Below are positions 21,837 through 34,798 of a stretch of 64,000 nt of DNA, piece after piece. The notes beneath the pieces were generated by a model. It saw only the letters and a list, made by a program, of their open reading frames with translations. It had not been told where the DNA came from and ran no database searches. Each line of letters opens with the position of its first letter. Position 1 is the first letter of the stretch. The position numbers and the translations under genes are program-made. The stretch comes from Drosophila persimilis (Eukaryota; Arthropoda; Insecta; Diptera; Drosophilidae). Where the stretch lies: positions 3,100,001-3,164,000 of the forward strand of contig NW_020825322.1 in NCBI RefSeq assembly GCF_003286085.1, given 5' to 3'.

Positions 21837-23480
21837 ACTAGAATCTAGCCAAGCTCCGGGCTCTAGGAGTTGTCAAGCCCATATTGTTTGTGTGTGAAGT
21901 CTTGTGGCTAGAGTGGCAGTCACCTCAACTGGCGATGAGGTGGACTTGTCATAACTTACCAGTAGATTGTTCCACTGAACTTAAACTGGATTCGATCGAT
22001 GGATTATGGGCATAGTCATAGTTACAGCTGCTAATGGATAGCCTCACTGATTTTCAGAACTTCTCTTGACAGATCTTTCTCCCAGTATATGTTATTTATC
22101 TCTTATATATGTACATGCTTATCACAGGATGCTAATATGTGTATATCTCTTAGGCTATAGTACGTACTGTATCTAGCAATTATAGACACAGCTTAAGCAG
22201 GTCTCTTGCCTGCCCCTGCCGCTGGCCCTGTCGCTGCCCCTTTCCCTTGACTTCACTTACAATTTGTTTTATTTTATTTACCTTTTACCCTCTCGATTTA
22301 TTTTCAGTTGGTGAGGGTGAGGGTGATGGCTGTCTCCCGCTACTGCTGCTTCAATGTTGTACTTTTCTTTTATTCTGTTTGGTACGTGAGCTCACGTCGT
22401 CATTTGGAGGAGACATGATGCCTGAAAATTGAGTATACGACATGTTGGCATTGTCATGATAAAGACGCCAGTCTCAGAAGACGATGCTTGGGGTATTGTC
22501 CTGGCATGCAGCCAACAACAACAACAAAACCAGTGGAACAAATACATACTCTTACAGCATCAACAGAGCAGAATACTCAAGCCGACGCATTAATTATTGT
22601 AATTAGAAATTTCTCAGACTCCAGGGCGTAACAAAAAAAATAGAAGAAAATGCAGACAAATGCTTTTATTTTTTGGCCACCAGTTAAGAGTTGAAAGAAA
22701 CCCTTGAGAACCTTCAAGAGAACTCAACGTGGTGTTAAATCTACCCTTAACTCATGTTCACCATATAAATATGTAGGTGGATGTTGGAAAGTAGGTTTTT
22801 GTGTGTGAGAAAGAGACAATGGAGACGCTGTAGATTAAACAATGTGGAAGAAAATTAACTCACAACAATTTCGGAAAAAATTGAGTTGCTCTGCTTTTGT
22901 TAGTGTCTGTTTTAGCAGCTCAAATTTCAAATTGCTTACTTTAAGCAAGAAAGGCGCGCAAACACTCTGATACCCACACACGCACACGAACAGGCACACA
23001 CTCACTGAGACACCCACCAACATACTCACACACATACTCGTAGACATTTGTGAAGCACTCAACCAAAAATGTCTGCCTCTGATAAGTAGGAGAGAGAGAG
23101 AAAGAAAAGAAAAAACAAAAAATAAATTGCAAACAGAATAAAGCTCAAATGGAGAGCAAAGAAGTCTTTCCCACAGAGATGTCAAAAGTTCTTGAAAGAA
23201 CCATTATGAAGCGAATATTTTTCTCATGATCGGAGTAAAATTGATCTTGAGAATTAGTGCTAAAAATAAAAAAAACAACTGGAACTTCGTTGGGCTATAT
23301 TTAGGGGATATTTTGCAGTGAAGAAGGAACGTAAAGGTTGATTCTCAAATGACTCCCGTTGTGTGGAACTTTATGATTCAATTTTATTTAAAGATTATTA
23401 ACAATATTTTTTCTTCAAACTTATTAGATAATAATAATTAATTTGGGCATTTTCATAATTTTAAAGGCGCATTTTCAATC

Positions 23481-23540
23481 CCACATATTCTTGATCAACA
23501 TCAATAGCCATCCCGGCCCGTCTGTATGCCCGTCCCATTT
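23481..23540 (+). mobile_element. INE-1/DINE-1 fragment
   Basis: ACATATTCTTGATCAACATC, AATAGCCAT and GTCTGTATGCCCGTCCC correspond in order to the INE-1 block 'TATATTCTTGATCAGCATCA ... GTCTGTCCGTC'. Only this core is left. Confidence 0.6.
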
Positions 23541-26500
23541 GAAGGCTGGTTTTTAGAGACTATTAGATATAGATATATGTAAATATAGAAAACCATTTCC
23601 CGCTGCCAAGCACTCTCTATTTCTTCATCGCGCAGTGGCGCCCCCTGGCGGAGTGAGCGGAATGGCTGTTTTTTAATGATAGCTGAAGCCATGGCTCTCA
23701 AAATAAACACGTTAGAAGAATTTTTTTAGTTATTCAAGATATAATTTATAAAAGTATAAATATAATTTCAATTCAAGCGATTAGGCAGAATTACTTGTAG
23801 AAATATAACATCTTATATTAAAACCAAAAATTTTTACGAGCCGTAGACACTCTGAAACACTTCTCTGCAGAACTTTTTGTAACCGGAACTACGAAACTCT
23901 TCAAACCACGGTAGCTTTGCCTCCCATGGCTGACAGCTTCCTCATTGGCCGGCTTTTGAGTTGGGCTCGGTGCTGGGGCTGAGCTTTATGTCGCGCCTGT
24001 TTATTGACTTTTTCCGTTTCCATAAGCAGCTGCCTTCCAGCTGCCACGTTTTCGCTGCTGCCATTTGCAACGTGTAAATATTGTTTTAAATTCTTTCACA
24101 AAAGCCGGAGTGGAAATGAATCCAAAAGACAAAGGCAAAGACAAAATGTACGAAAAATAGCAGGAGGACAAATGAACTTCGCTTATGTCGAGTGGGAACA
24201 GAATTGGCAGTGTCAGCAGCAGTAAGAGTGGGATTGGGATTGGACATAGAAGTGGGTGTAGCACGGCTCATAGTTATGGTAGAGAAAGCCAACGGGCTGG
24301 TACGCGGGGCCGAACAGTTAGTAAAAGTTTTTGATTTGTGTGCAGGCACACTAACACAAACACAAGTGCACATGAGAAAACACCGAGGGAGAATAGGATG
24401 AATTTTATAACTTTCATTTCGTTTGAAGGAGGAAGGGAAGAGTAAGCGGTGAAATCTGCAAGCACAATGATCAAAATCCAAATTTCCTAGGAAGTCACAA
24501 TTTAGAATTCGCAAAACTATTGCTTACATTTAAGTTAATTGCTAAATTCCAAGTAGAGTCGCAGAATATATCAACCTAAAGTCTAAGCTCTGAGTAATGT
24601 ATGTAGTATGTAGTTCCGGAAAATCCGTTTAAGGAATCACTATGCAACAATAATAAGAAACGAGAATTTCAATCTTTTAATGTTCTGACAGATTGATTGA
24701 TGGAATGGTTTGAGTTTTTTGGGTCCAAATTTAAATACTCCTATGCTACAAGCCACGTCAAACGTGTCCTATATAATGCGGCCTATATAATATTCTTAAA
24801 TGTGGAAACGATTGAGCACTGTACAAGAAGAACACGACACGAGTTTTTACCTACAACCATTAAACCATAATCAAATTATGAAATTCCATTTGGAATAATG
24901 TTTGATCTTTTGGATAAATATAGTATTTTCCGAATACTTGTAATATAAGTAGATATACACATACATATAACATAACCAAACACTAAAGATGTAGAAACCG
25001 ATCCAATTTTTCAAGAAAAATTCCGCCGAAAATTCATGAAGTTTACAACTGAATATGTCCCAAGTTGTTATTTTGAATTACTAAAATTTCCAATTGTTTA
25101 TAAACTCAAAACTTATAAAAACCAGAAGTCCGATTTCGTTACCTAGCTTTCAATAAATTACAATAATCCAAGGAAACTAATGATGATTTCATAGATTTCC
25201 ATGGCTCCTTTTTGTATGAAGATTTAGAGGTCAACAGCTGTACTTATTTCCAAAAATGATCTTATCACAAAGCTTTACAGATTTCCGTACTATAACAGGT
25301 TTTGCAATTTAGTTTAGTTATAATATCGAATAACTTTACAAACTATAGTTTTTAAAGGCAGCGATATTCCTTTCAGGAGGTGAGGTCATTTTAAAGTTAC
25401 TTTGCCCATAAAAGGACATAGTCGACCAATTCCACTAATTCCAGTACCAGTCCTCATATATATATATAGGAAACAGTTAAAGAAACAGCAAATGCATAAA
25501 TTTCATGGCAATATCATTTCTAGAACTTGAGTTCGCTTAGGTCAGGACAAGGCATTCAACCATGGGACTGGGACTGAACCCATTTTGTCTAATCCCAATA
25601 GCAACAAGCATGAACACTTAGGCCAAGCCAAAACGTTTTGCACAGACACAGACACAGACACATAAAGACACACACACAGTCATAGGAGTAGATGTGTTTG
25701 CTTAGAACGTGTAGGAGGCCTTCCCCAAGAAGGTTGGGTTGTGTGGCCTTTTGTTTTCTATGGCTTATCTTCATAATGTGAATGTCGCCGTCGCCGTCGC
25801 CGTTGCCGTCGCCGTTGCTGTCTCTCTATAGCCATCCCCGGCTCTCATTGCAGAAAGTAACTGATAGCAGTTACAACTTTTTTCCACGAAACACATACTA
25901 CACAACACACAAACACTCCCACACACACACACACAGCAGACACAAACACGCTTGTGGGCCTGATACTCGTATATTTTGTAGCATACTTTTGTGAGCCAAA
26001 ACTTTAATGAAACGCCAAAGCGCAAAACTTTCGCTTTTTTGTTTCGTTTTGGCAAATGCGATAAAAATGAAAGACAAAGAGAGAGAGAGACAGCGAGAAA
26101 AACAGTAAGGGTCGAGACAGCGAGAAGAGAAAAAGCAAGAGAGACAGAGACAGAGACCACGTATATTTATCGCTCCACACGCATTTCCTGTCTGCTGGCA
26201 GCTGCATTGGACAGCACAAGAAGCCCCAACCGAAGAAATATGAGAGGAAACGGCGAGTAAAATGTGTGCCAAAGAGAGGCACTGGGGGTATTTCCTGGGC
26301 ATAGACATAGATTTTTCTTTCGGATTTCCGATTTAAGCCAAATGGATTAATCATAGGCCTCCTTCCCTTCTCCTCTCCTCCACTCTCGACTTTCTCTTTT
26401 GTTCCCAGTAAGACTCTCCGAGTTTCGAATTCGGTTTGTGTGTTCGGTTTTTCAGTGGGCCGTACAAATTATAGCCTTAAGCGGTACTCCAGCAAGCTTG

Positions 26501-27579
26501 TTGCTTGCCAGGCATATAATCTTCCTCTCGAGCTCTCACTTGTGCCACACAGAGATGGCAGCAGAGACGAGGATGGCAGGAACCGTTTATGGTGTATGGT
26601 GCGAATGCCCCAAAATGAGCCATCTCAATGGGCAAAAATTACTTGCAATGGCTGCCAGCTATTAGGCAATTGATGTCAAAACCACAAGAAACTAGGAAAC
26701 CGTTGCCAGATAGGCCTAGAAGTACATAACCACCCGACATTAAGCTGTGGGTCGTTAGTGAGGAAAATTAAGAAGTTTATAAGCATCAGAAGAAAAAAAG
26801 AATCCTAAAAATAATTACTACAAGGGGGACTCGATGGCTTCTAATATTAGAAATATGTATATACATATCATCTTTTCTAAAATAAATAATAATTTCGTAT
26901 AGGTAAGGAGAATTTCAGTAGATAATATTTAGAAGTTTTCCTAAGAGTTATCGCTTTAAACATAATTCGCTTTGGCAGGCTCTGCCTTCTACCATGTGGC
27001 CTGTAGTCCGTGAAACGTTTTTAGTGTGCGAAAATGCCTTTGGCTCAACACTTTTGAAACAACAAATCTGAAATGGCATATCAAAACTGATTATTAAGAC
27101 CAAATGCCAAAAGAAGAAACCGAAAGAGGCTCAACGCATTCAACTAAAGCGCCAAACTTTCTGCTGGAAAATGACAAGCAGGGTAGAAACTTAAATAAAT
27201 AAATACCTACCGAAACAAAATTCCGAAAATAAATTAGGAAATTGTTTCGGCTTTACGCACGCAAAAGCACAGAAAGCCACAAAACAATGCAACACCAACA
27301 GCAGGAGGTGCAGCATAAGCAGGAGGTGCAGCAGATGCGGCTCAACACAACACAAGTCGGGCTCGAGGGTGTGGGTGTGGCTTTCGGGGGGTGGAAGTAG
27401 AAATTTCTTTACCTGAGTGGTGCCGGTGGGGCCGGAATGCCGGCCATACCCTTGTCGAGGATACTATATTTCTACCCAAAAGGTTGCGAAGCTTAGAACG
27501 AAATTTTGATTCAGCAATTAACTAGCAATTAAGCAGGCTAAGAAAGCCAAGTTTCCTTCACTTCTTTGGTCCTTTTTAT
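23541..27579. other. AT-rich intergenic DNA
   Basis: No gene is supported. 24540-25560 is AT-rich and unstructured. CAGACA/CACA repeats lie at 25638-25680, GTCGCC tandems at 25783-25820, (AC)8 at 25920-25935, purine-rich DNA at 26070-26160 and short GCAGGAGGTGCAGCA duplications at 27300-27335. Confidence 0.5.
25783..25820. repeat. GTCGCC tandem repeat
   Basis: About six GTCGCC/GTTGCC hexamers in a row. Confidence 0.8.
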
Positions 27580-27891
27580 CTAATCTTGTACATCAGTCGT
27601 GTTTTCGTAATGTGTTTTTAATTTATTAATTATAAATTCCGCCATCAAAGTTTTAATCGTAGCAGTCTTTAGTGTCCCAACATTATGTATGCCTACAATA
27701 ATTAAACCACGCTCTCTAAGGATCAACAGGAAGTGCTCTGTCGTTAGCCCGCCGAATTTGGTCAGCACGGGTAAGAGCAGAACTGGCGTTTTTAGCGATC
27801 GTTTTTGCTCTGGAAGGGTATTTATGGCTTCTAGTTTTTTGTGTGATGGCAGAAACACAAACTTTATGCACAAGCTGTCCAAACCGCCCAT
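27580..27891 (-). CDS. Hypothetical 103-residue protein
   Basis: Minus-strand ATG at 27891 begins MGGLDSLCIKFVFLPSHKK and the frame stays open to TAG 27582-27580. The sequence is non-repetitive and coding-like: a middle of LKTPVLLLPVLTKFGGLTT, a hydrophobic strand-like FLLILRERGLIIVGIHN, and a lysine-rich helix near the end. No signal peptide or clear membrane helix is present. The start is immediately downstream (on that strand) of a CACACC hexamer repeat, so the 5' leader would be repeat-made. The frame is open further upstream through that repeat, and the first ATG after it was chosen. No family is recognised, and no AATAAA lies close after the stop. The plus strand is also open over much of this span. 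It may be a young or lineage-specific gene. Confidence 0.4.
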   Translation of the reverse strand: MGGLDSLCIKFVFLPSHKKLEAINTLPEQKRSLKTPVLLLPVLTKFGGLTTEHFLLILRERGLIIVGIHNVGTLKTATIKTLMAEFIINKLKTHYENTTDVQD

Positions 27892-27920
27892 TGTGGGTGT
27901 GGGTGTGGGTGTGGGTGTGT
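27892..27920. repeat. GGTGTG tandem repeat
   Basis: Four to five GTGGGT/GGTGTG hexamers directly beside the ATG of the 103-residue ORF. Confidence 0.85.
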
Positions 27921-29140
27921 CTGTGTCAGGGTGTGTGCTAGCAGTCAGAAGTTGCAACAAGAGACAAGTTGAAGGCACCAGAGAATGGCTGAGGTGGGGG
28001 CTAGTGCAGCGGCGGGGAGCCACCGAACAGAACAAAGCGTTTAAGCAGGGCTCATCGGACTGTAAGCTGTCGCCGTGGGCACCGTCCCCTTGTCCCCTTC
28101 GTCCCTGCCGGCTGCATTAGCATTAGCCACTGTCCAGAGGCACCGACAGGGGCTCAAATGCTGCGATGGCGCAATACCGGAGAGTGGCTGCGAGAGCGGT
28201 GAAGTGGCTTAAAGCAGGCTAGAGACAACAGGAAAGATTTGCCTGGCTGATGGGTATAAAGTTTTGTGTTCGGTGCGTCGACATTCTGGTTGCAATTTGC
28301 AGATAAGGCAGGGACACACCGAAACTCTTTCACCATCGCCATTTTCGCCGCACTCTCTCTCTCTCTCTCTTGTTCTCTCTTTTATATCTAAGACAACTCT
28401 CCCATCAAAAGTCACTCAACGTTTGCTGCTTCACACTCATTTTCCCCCCTTGCTCGCCCTCTTTTGTGTAAATTATTTTAAAAGTGTCCTAAAGTTTTTC
28501 GCGAGCTTCGGGATAGAGCCAGAGGCTTCGGGAAGGGGCAGGTTAAGTATTTGAGGGGGTTTTTTTTTTTGTATGCGGCAATCCCCAACAGAGACAGCCG
28601 GAAGGAGCTGCAACGGAAGGCTCCACTCGCTTAACTCGTTCACTTTATAATTGTATTTAATTTCATTATTTAAATCTCTGTAGTTCCGTCTCTTCATCGC
28701 GTTTCAGTTCTGGGACAAATTGAATTCGAAATCGGTAACAGCGTGGAAAAAGGAGCAATAATCGAAGTAAGACCGGAAATACATTAATAATTGAAATCAA
28801 TTCAAAGTTCGCATCGTGCTAAAAAATAAGAAAAAATATGCGAAAATTTTAAAGATGTTAATGAAATTTTTCACATTTCATTTGACGCTTACGTAAGCGA
28901 CGATCGGTAAAAAAAACAAACCAACAAGAAGCTTTAACGTTTGTATTTTTGTATTTTTTTGCGGGGCTCGGTTGTTCAAATTAAATCTATTGTAAGCCTA
29001 TATTACTCTTAATATAAATAAACATTGTTATAATTAACATTCCTACATACGAGTTTATTGGCATGGGTTGAGAAGCATCTTTGAGTCGTGCAGTTCTATT
29101 GGTCTTCTAAACTCAAGGGTATATACATATCTGTGTAAGG
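27921..29140. other. Intergenic DNA
   Basis: A (CT)n run at 28352-28375, T12 near 28560 and AT-rich DNA to the right are seen. No gene is supported. Confidence 0.5.
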
Positions 29141-29270
29141 AGGGTATATTAGTTTTGTGGTGAATGTGGATGTGTGTTACACCCAGAAGAAAGTATATAT
29201 TCTTGATCAGCATCAACAGCCAAGTAAGTATAGCCATGTACATATGTCTGTCCGTCTAGATCTCTGAGAA
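29141..29270 (+). mobile_element. INE-1/DINE-1 fragment, best-preserved copy in the window
   Basis: In order: AGGGTATATTAGTTTTGTGG, GTTACACCCAGAAGAAAG, TATATATTCTTGATCAGCAT, CAACAGCC, TATAGCCATGT, GTCTGTCCGTC and TAGATCTCTGAGAA. This matches the known arrangement of the conserved INE-1/DINE-1 5' region found throughout Drosophila. The copy is about 130 bp with the middle shortened. A GTAAGT inside it comes from the element and is not a gene's donor. Confidence 0.75.
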
Positions 29271-29322
29271 TCCTGGACTTCAAACCTTTCTAATTATGCT
29301 CTAAGCTGGATTTGTTGGGCTT

Positions 29323-29643
29323 TCAATTAGGTCTCCGATCCATAAACTCAATCTTATTAGCTGGTTTGATAAAGCTGGTTTGTTGCCCACTATCCTCCAT
29401 TTCATATACTTTTGATAGCTGAAGAAAATGCGAAAAGTATTTGACGCAGTCTAAATTGATTGATTCCTCCCCTCGAGGGGAATGCGGAGGACCGCTCACA
29501 GCCACAGCTGATATTCTCTCTATTGTTCCCCGTCTGACAATCCTTTCCACTCCAAATAGCTCAAGGCTAATTCTAGGCGTGGTAGAGGTGTGGCGACTCC
29601 CCTCCCCTTTCTGACCCTTGGGAGTGGATGTGTCTGCTGCCCG
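29323..29643 (-). CDS. Open frame next to INE-1, doubtful
   Basis: On the minus strand about 106 codons are open after a TAA, including PRISLELFGVERIVRRGT and SINLDCVKYFSHFLQLSKVY, to TGA at 29323. There is no ATG near the left end; the first methionine is deep inside. Composition is protein-like, but the flank is ordinary spacer DNA and no splice acceptor is convincing. A chance frame is the likelier explanation. Confidence 0.15.
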   Translation of the reverse strand, partial: RAADTSTPKGQKGEGSRHTSTTPRISLELFGVERIVRRGTIERISAVAVSGPPHSPRGEESINLDCVKYFSHFLQLSKVYEMEDSGQQTSFIKPANKIEFMDRRPN

Positions 29644-32207
29644 AAGAAATCTGCTAAGTTATTTTTACTGTGTGGAAAAAGTAATTATTTTTGATTTATG
29701 ACAAGTCAGACAGCCCCTTGGCAGCACCTTGTACGCTCCCTAGCCCAAAAAAAAAACTAAAAACAAATGCATTAAAAGTGCTCTCTGTCTCTGTCTCTGC
29801 GTCGCCCTCTCTTTCTCCATCTCTGTCTATCCCTGCATCATCCTGGGGGAAGCTGCACCAGCTCAGGTCCCCAGAAAACCCGGTCCCCACATCATTTGTG
29901 AATGATGTCAACGCATGCATAAAACATGGCGGCAAGAAAAAAACGAAAAAAGAAAAAAGAAATCGGAGAATAGAAAGAAACTTATGACAACAAACATAGG
30001 ACTTACAACTATGCAAATTGCGCGCTTTTAGCAGGCAACAACTAAAACAACACGGGCGCAACAAAGGCTCACGACGGGGGGTGCAGAAATATTCATAAGT
30101 GCCAGGTAGGGTAGACAACGATGCCAACGACGAAAAGCGGAAGTTTCTGTCGCATTATGAATTACATATTGCACATGCCCTGCAGTGGGGTGGGGTGGGG
30201 TTTGGTTGGGTTGGAAGTTGGCAAAGGGGTGCCAGAAGGGTAAGGCACCCAGAAGGGTTGTGGGGAACACGCGTCGTATGCGTAATGTAATGCGACGATA
30301 GGCGGCAAACTATTTTAATTATTGCCGCGCAAAGGCACAAACACAGCAAAAACGCTGAAATGTGTGCAGTTAAGCAGTAAAATGCTCCACTGCAGTGGGG
30401 CCAGAGGGGAAAGTTTGCAATAAAAATGCCACGAAATTTTGTGCATCAGCGCACAAAGATACAAAGAAAAAACAGAGAGGGAGACGGAGAGGGAGACGAA
30501 GAGGAGAGGTACTGGGAAATTCAGGAAAAAGAACGAGGTATACGAGGATGTAAAACGAAAGAGAGTCAGAAAAGATAAAAGGAAGTGCCAAAGGCAATAA
30601 ATGGAGGAACCAGAAAGAGCAAATATCAGAAACGATGTCAAATGTCAAAGGAAACACGAGCAAGCTCAACCAAAAACCAAAGCTTGATTCAGGGGCAGAA
30701 GCATTTAATACCCCCCCAAGAGCGATCACTCCTTCCGATGTTTATTTCTGGTTTATTGTAATTATATGTACACGATGATAATCACATCGACGCACCTCAC
30801 AGGCACAGACAACTTTCAGATACGGGCTATGCTATTTTTTCTACGGTACAGATCATTCATTAAACTTTTGAAAAAAATTATCTTAATACATATACATTGA
30901 AAATCGATGGGCTCTGTATAAAAAACATTGGAAAAGTACGAGTCTGCACCAAAGGGATTGGGTGAGTCTTTGGGAGCGCGTGAGGTCGGAGTGGCGCATG
31001 ATACTTTGCCAGCACCTACTAAATTTAGTCGAGAGTATGCCAATACCTATTTGGAATATGATAAAAGCTAAGGCCCTTTGGAACAAATATTTTTAAAAAA
31101 TTATTAAAGTAAAAAAATTTGAAACGTGCAAAAGTGGATACATGCTCATTTTTTGAACAAATTAAAATCTCTTAAGGAAAAGGATCTCTTTGAATTGAAA
31201 TTGTTGTCTTTTTTCATTCTCAATAAATTAATGAATCTTAAAAAACAAAAATCACAAGGATTGATTGATTTTTAAAGATTTTACAGGCGCTTAAAGTGAA
31301 AAGTGATAAACATGTATCCACACGTGCTCGTCACTGTATCTGCCCCCGGTTAAGCCTTTGCATACTCGTAATAGTTTTAATCACCACAAAGATGGATATA
31401 ACATGTACATTTTTGGTCGTTCAGATCTTCGTAGACATTTTTTTATGTTTTAAACAGGAGGTGTTTATCTAAACTGTTCCACTAGAGTATTTGTATACAA
31501 TTTTAATTGTTGATCATTTTTTTGATGATAATTTATTTATCCAATAACGCGCCAAAGTGGAAAGTCGTCAACTCTTATAAAAAATCAAATTCCGGCAAAT
31601 GATTAAAGTAAACAAAACGAATCTATGAACGAATGTAGCGGAAAGAAACGAAATTAAAATGCCAGATACAAGTAGCAGAATGTCGGGCGAGGCCGATATA
31701 CAAAGAGAAAGTGCCAAAGAATAGTCCAATGAAATGACAAAAGAGTTGCACTCTGAAGAGCTCTGGGCAGAAGGAGGCTAGCACCTGAACCTGAACAGGT
31801 TCGAATCTATGTACATTGTACATACATACATACATAGTCGTTTTTCTGTGCTTTTGAATGCAACTCAACTGCTCAGAAAACTACGTGTGTGTATGCTGTA
31901 CATTTGTATTTTTTTTCATCTGCAGCTGTGACAACAATGATAGGACAGGGTACTGCAAGCCTCGCCCACGATGAGTGATATATGTCCACCTGTTAGTGTC
32001 AGTTGGCAGTGGGTTGGCAGTGGGGTTCAAGAAAAATGCTAAAGTAAATAAAAATAAAAGCTAAATTGCATTTTTTTGCATACGGCAAACATAAACAAGA
32101 AACAGCTGCAACGCTGAAACGCTGCAACACCGGCACACCGCCACACCCATCGGATGCCACAAAAGTGGGAGGTTTTGGAATGTTTCCTCTGTTGGTGTGG
32201 CCATTTC
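29644..32207. other. Intergenic DNA
   Basis: No gene is supported. GGGGTGG repeats at 30184-30215, purine-rich DNA at 30465-30560, AT-rich DNA at 31070-31600 and a perfect short inverted repeat GAACCTG/CAGGTTC at 31787-31802 are seen. Confidence 0.5.
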
Positions 32208-32262
32208 TATACTACCCGTTGCTCAAAGACTATATAATCTTGAACAGCATCTACAGCCGTGC
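32208..32262 (+). mobile_element. Degenerate INE-1/DINE-1 trace
   Basis: ATACTACCCGTTGCTCAAAG, then TATATAATCTTGAACAGCAT and CTACAGCCGTG, keep the INE-1 order in diverged form. Confidence 0.4.
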
Positions 32263-34798
32263 CGCCTACTCTCGTCTCCATCGACCCCTAGATGCCACAG
32301 ACAATAAGTGCTAGAGTACAAAAAGTAGCTGGACCGTGGCATCCACAATTCAAATAAACGGTGGACGCAAAATCATGTTATGAACTCGAATGAAATTATC
32401 AAACTGGATTCACATAGTATATTTATATAACCATAAGAACTGTCTATGGGGTATATTAATGTCGTGACACGTGCGCCAGGATATGAGAGTCTGAAACGGC
32501 AGCTGCAACTGAAACTGAAAGCTTTTCTCTATTGCGAATTTTCAATGTAGATTTTGTTTTGCTTTTGTCCAAAAGGAGCGCTTGGCCAGCCCAGACCCCC
32601 CATATAGTATAACCCCTTCAGATATGGCCAAAAACTTGTCTATAACGAAAGCAATTCGGTTTGGATAAATGAAGGCAAGTCAAACCCTTCTCCCTCTCTC
32701 CCACTGTCTCTTTTCCTGCTCTCTGTATCTCATCGGAGCTGAGTCATTTTTCATTTTTGGTCCTCGCTGACAGTTTCCCTAGAGAAAGCGAAAGTAAGTG
32801 GGTGGTGCTTAAAAATTCAGGCGAAGGGCATGAGAAATGCGTAAGCAGCAAATGAGTCGCACCTGAGAGCACAACAGTGGGGGGGGGGAGGGGCCAGCAG
32901 GAAGAGACGTGTTCCAGAGGTGCGAAGAGTTGGGAGAATGCTGTTTCAGAGGTGGGATATAGCGCTGCAAAGTCAGTGAATAAATGCATGAAATGAATGA
33001 GTAAATAGCTCGAATAACTAACTGCGCGGCATTTTCCCTCTCAATACATTTATTTTCCCTCTCTCTCTCTCTCTCTCACCCTCTCGGGCTCCATTGTTAT
33101 CTTAGGCGGTGGCGAGGGTGGGAGTGGGAGTGGGAAATGGGGGGCATTTTACTAAATTACCACGACGATGCTGTCGCTGTCGACAGCAAGCAGCAAGATG
33201 AAGATGAAGATAAACCTAAAGGCATTGCAAAAGCGAAAGAATAATTGGGGTTGCAGCTATGGAAGAGCCCCGAATACCCCGAGAAGGGTTCTCAATACCA
33301 AATGGGATACAATAGGGGGTTCCTTTAATCAGAAAAATCCCGGAGGGGCCTAGGATTCGATCAAAGACTATACAATACAATATTGTATCCTATCAATCGA
33401 TTTCTTCATTCCTTGAATATTTTCGATATTCTTTTAAAAGTACTTGTTCAGATAAACTGCGTTTTGTAATTAGGATTCGGATCATAAAAATACTTCTCTC
33501 TATCTCCGCTGGTTTTTATTTTATACAAATAGAGAAGTCCGAATATAGATTAAGGTCTCTTCATAAAAGAATTATAAAAGAAAATTAATATACACTTCTA
33601 GATTTGTACTTCAAATTGCAAATCGAATCAAGTCGTTAGACCACAGATGCATTTTAATTAGATCCATTAAATCCATTCAAAAGTAATGTAAATATCCATT
33701 TATATACATAATATAATTTTCAAATGGTAATAATATTCAAATGGCACTCGTAAATGACAGATCGTAGCGAGAAGTTTTCAAAACTGAGGGGAAATCCGTA
33801 CGTGCAATTAATTAACGGATGTATTGAAAGTCAGTTGAGACCAGTTTCAGGACTTAAATGTTCTATGAGGGCGCATCTCAACGTTACCCAATATATACAG
33901 CCTATCATCGATCTCTAGGAATCGGTAGGACTTCAGCCCGAAGGTACATATGTACACATTTAGATCTAATGAAATCCTTATTACATTGTTACCAATCTAA
34001 GCCCCCCCCAGCCAATCAAATCCAGGCATTCAGCTGGGCCCAGAATAAAACTACATATTATCGCAGGGTACAAAAGCTGGATGGAGTTGGGGGGATGGTT
34101 TGGGGGGGGGGGGGGGGGATGGCACACAGTAAATGGGGCATGGAGAAATAAAACGAGGGAAAAAAGGTGTGAAAATTCCGACAAGCACCTCGCCAAGTGG
34201 GCGGAACAGAGAGATAGTTGGGGAGTGGGGGCTGGAATGTCCTTTGGCATTCGAAAATGGCATTATCAAAATTTACATACTCGTACACGCATATCCCGAT
34301 TATCCCTTAAGCATGAATTATTGAAAGCGTAAATACCAAAACAGAGGCGACAGTCGGAGACACCCGAAGACGGAGGCAGACGGAAGCAGACGGAAACAGA
34401 GCCAAAGCTATGGGCGGGACAACAATGCGACAGAAGTTTGTCGAGAGTAGCTTTTTAGGGATGATGATGAGGATAATGATGATGTGTGGAAGCAGAGTGA
34501 GATGGAGAAAGATGGTGCCAGATAGGGGCGAAGCAAAGAAGAGGAAGAGAAGCTGAGACAGACGACGGCTTAATTTTCACATGACAAACAAAAAAAGACA
34601 AACTGAAAAGACATTTTTGAATGGCAAGCAAGCCAGCAAAATCAAAAAACACAGCGAAAAGGAAGAAAAGAAAGGAAAACAAAAAAGAAAAAAGCAGGTT
34701 GAGTGCAGATTCTAAAGTGGGTTGTCTGTGGGCGCGATGGAAAATGGAAAATCTAAGGGAGTGGCAGACCAGGGTAAGACCATATAGTAAGAAGTGCG
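32263..34798. other. Intergenic DNA with homopolymers
   Basis: No gene is supported. G10 at 32880-32889, (CT)n at 33058-33077, an AT-rich block 33360-33840 and a G17 tract at 34102-34118 are seen. The lysine-rich ORF 34621-34878 (SKPAKSKNTAKRKKRKEN) begins in A-rich DNA and overlaps the next feature in another frame. Confidence 0.45.
34102..34118 (+). repeat. G17 homopolymer
   Basis: Seventeen consecutive G after GGGGGATGGTTT. Such tracts are rare and unstable, and with the flanking G runs could form a G-quadruplex. Confidence 0.9.

Larger units (their letters stand above)
18674..23480. other. Intergenic DNA with a codon-like patch at its left end
   Basis: From 18674 to 19252 the sequence is free of simple repeats. 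It has ATG-started frames in two registers (18674-18988, with RKPEHFRLASIAEVVTGNY; and 18924-19178, with MEDILDSRPKVAIIFEWL), but no splice arrangement joins them in phase. This may be decayed coding DNA. Further right are (CT)n at 21429-21452, CATATGTACATATG palindromic runs at 21457-21480, an 8-bp TGAGTCAC tandem at 21808-21836 and CA-rich DNA at 22975-23040. Confidence 0.35.

Noticed and set aside
21961-22035. Minus-strand block NYDYAHNPSIESSLSSVEQST flanked by CAG and GTAAGT
   Set aside because: The acceptor has no pyrimidine tract and there is no ATG or neighbouring exon, so it is too weak to call an internal exon.
29226-29233. GTAAGT donor-like site
   Set aside because: It is inside the INE-1 fragment and part of the element.
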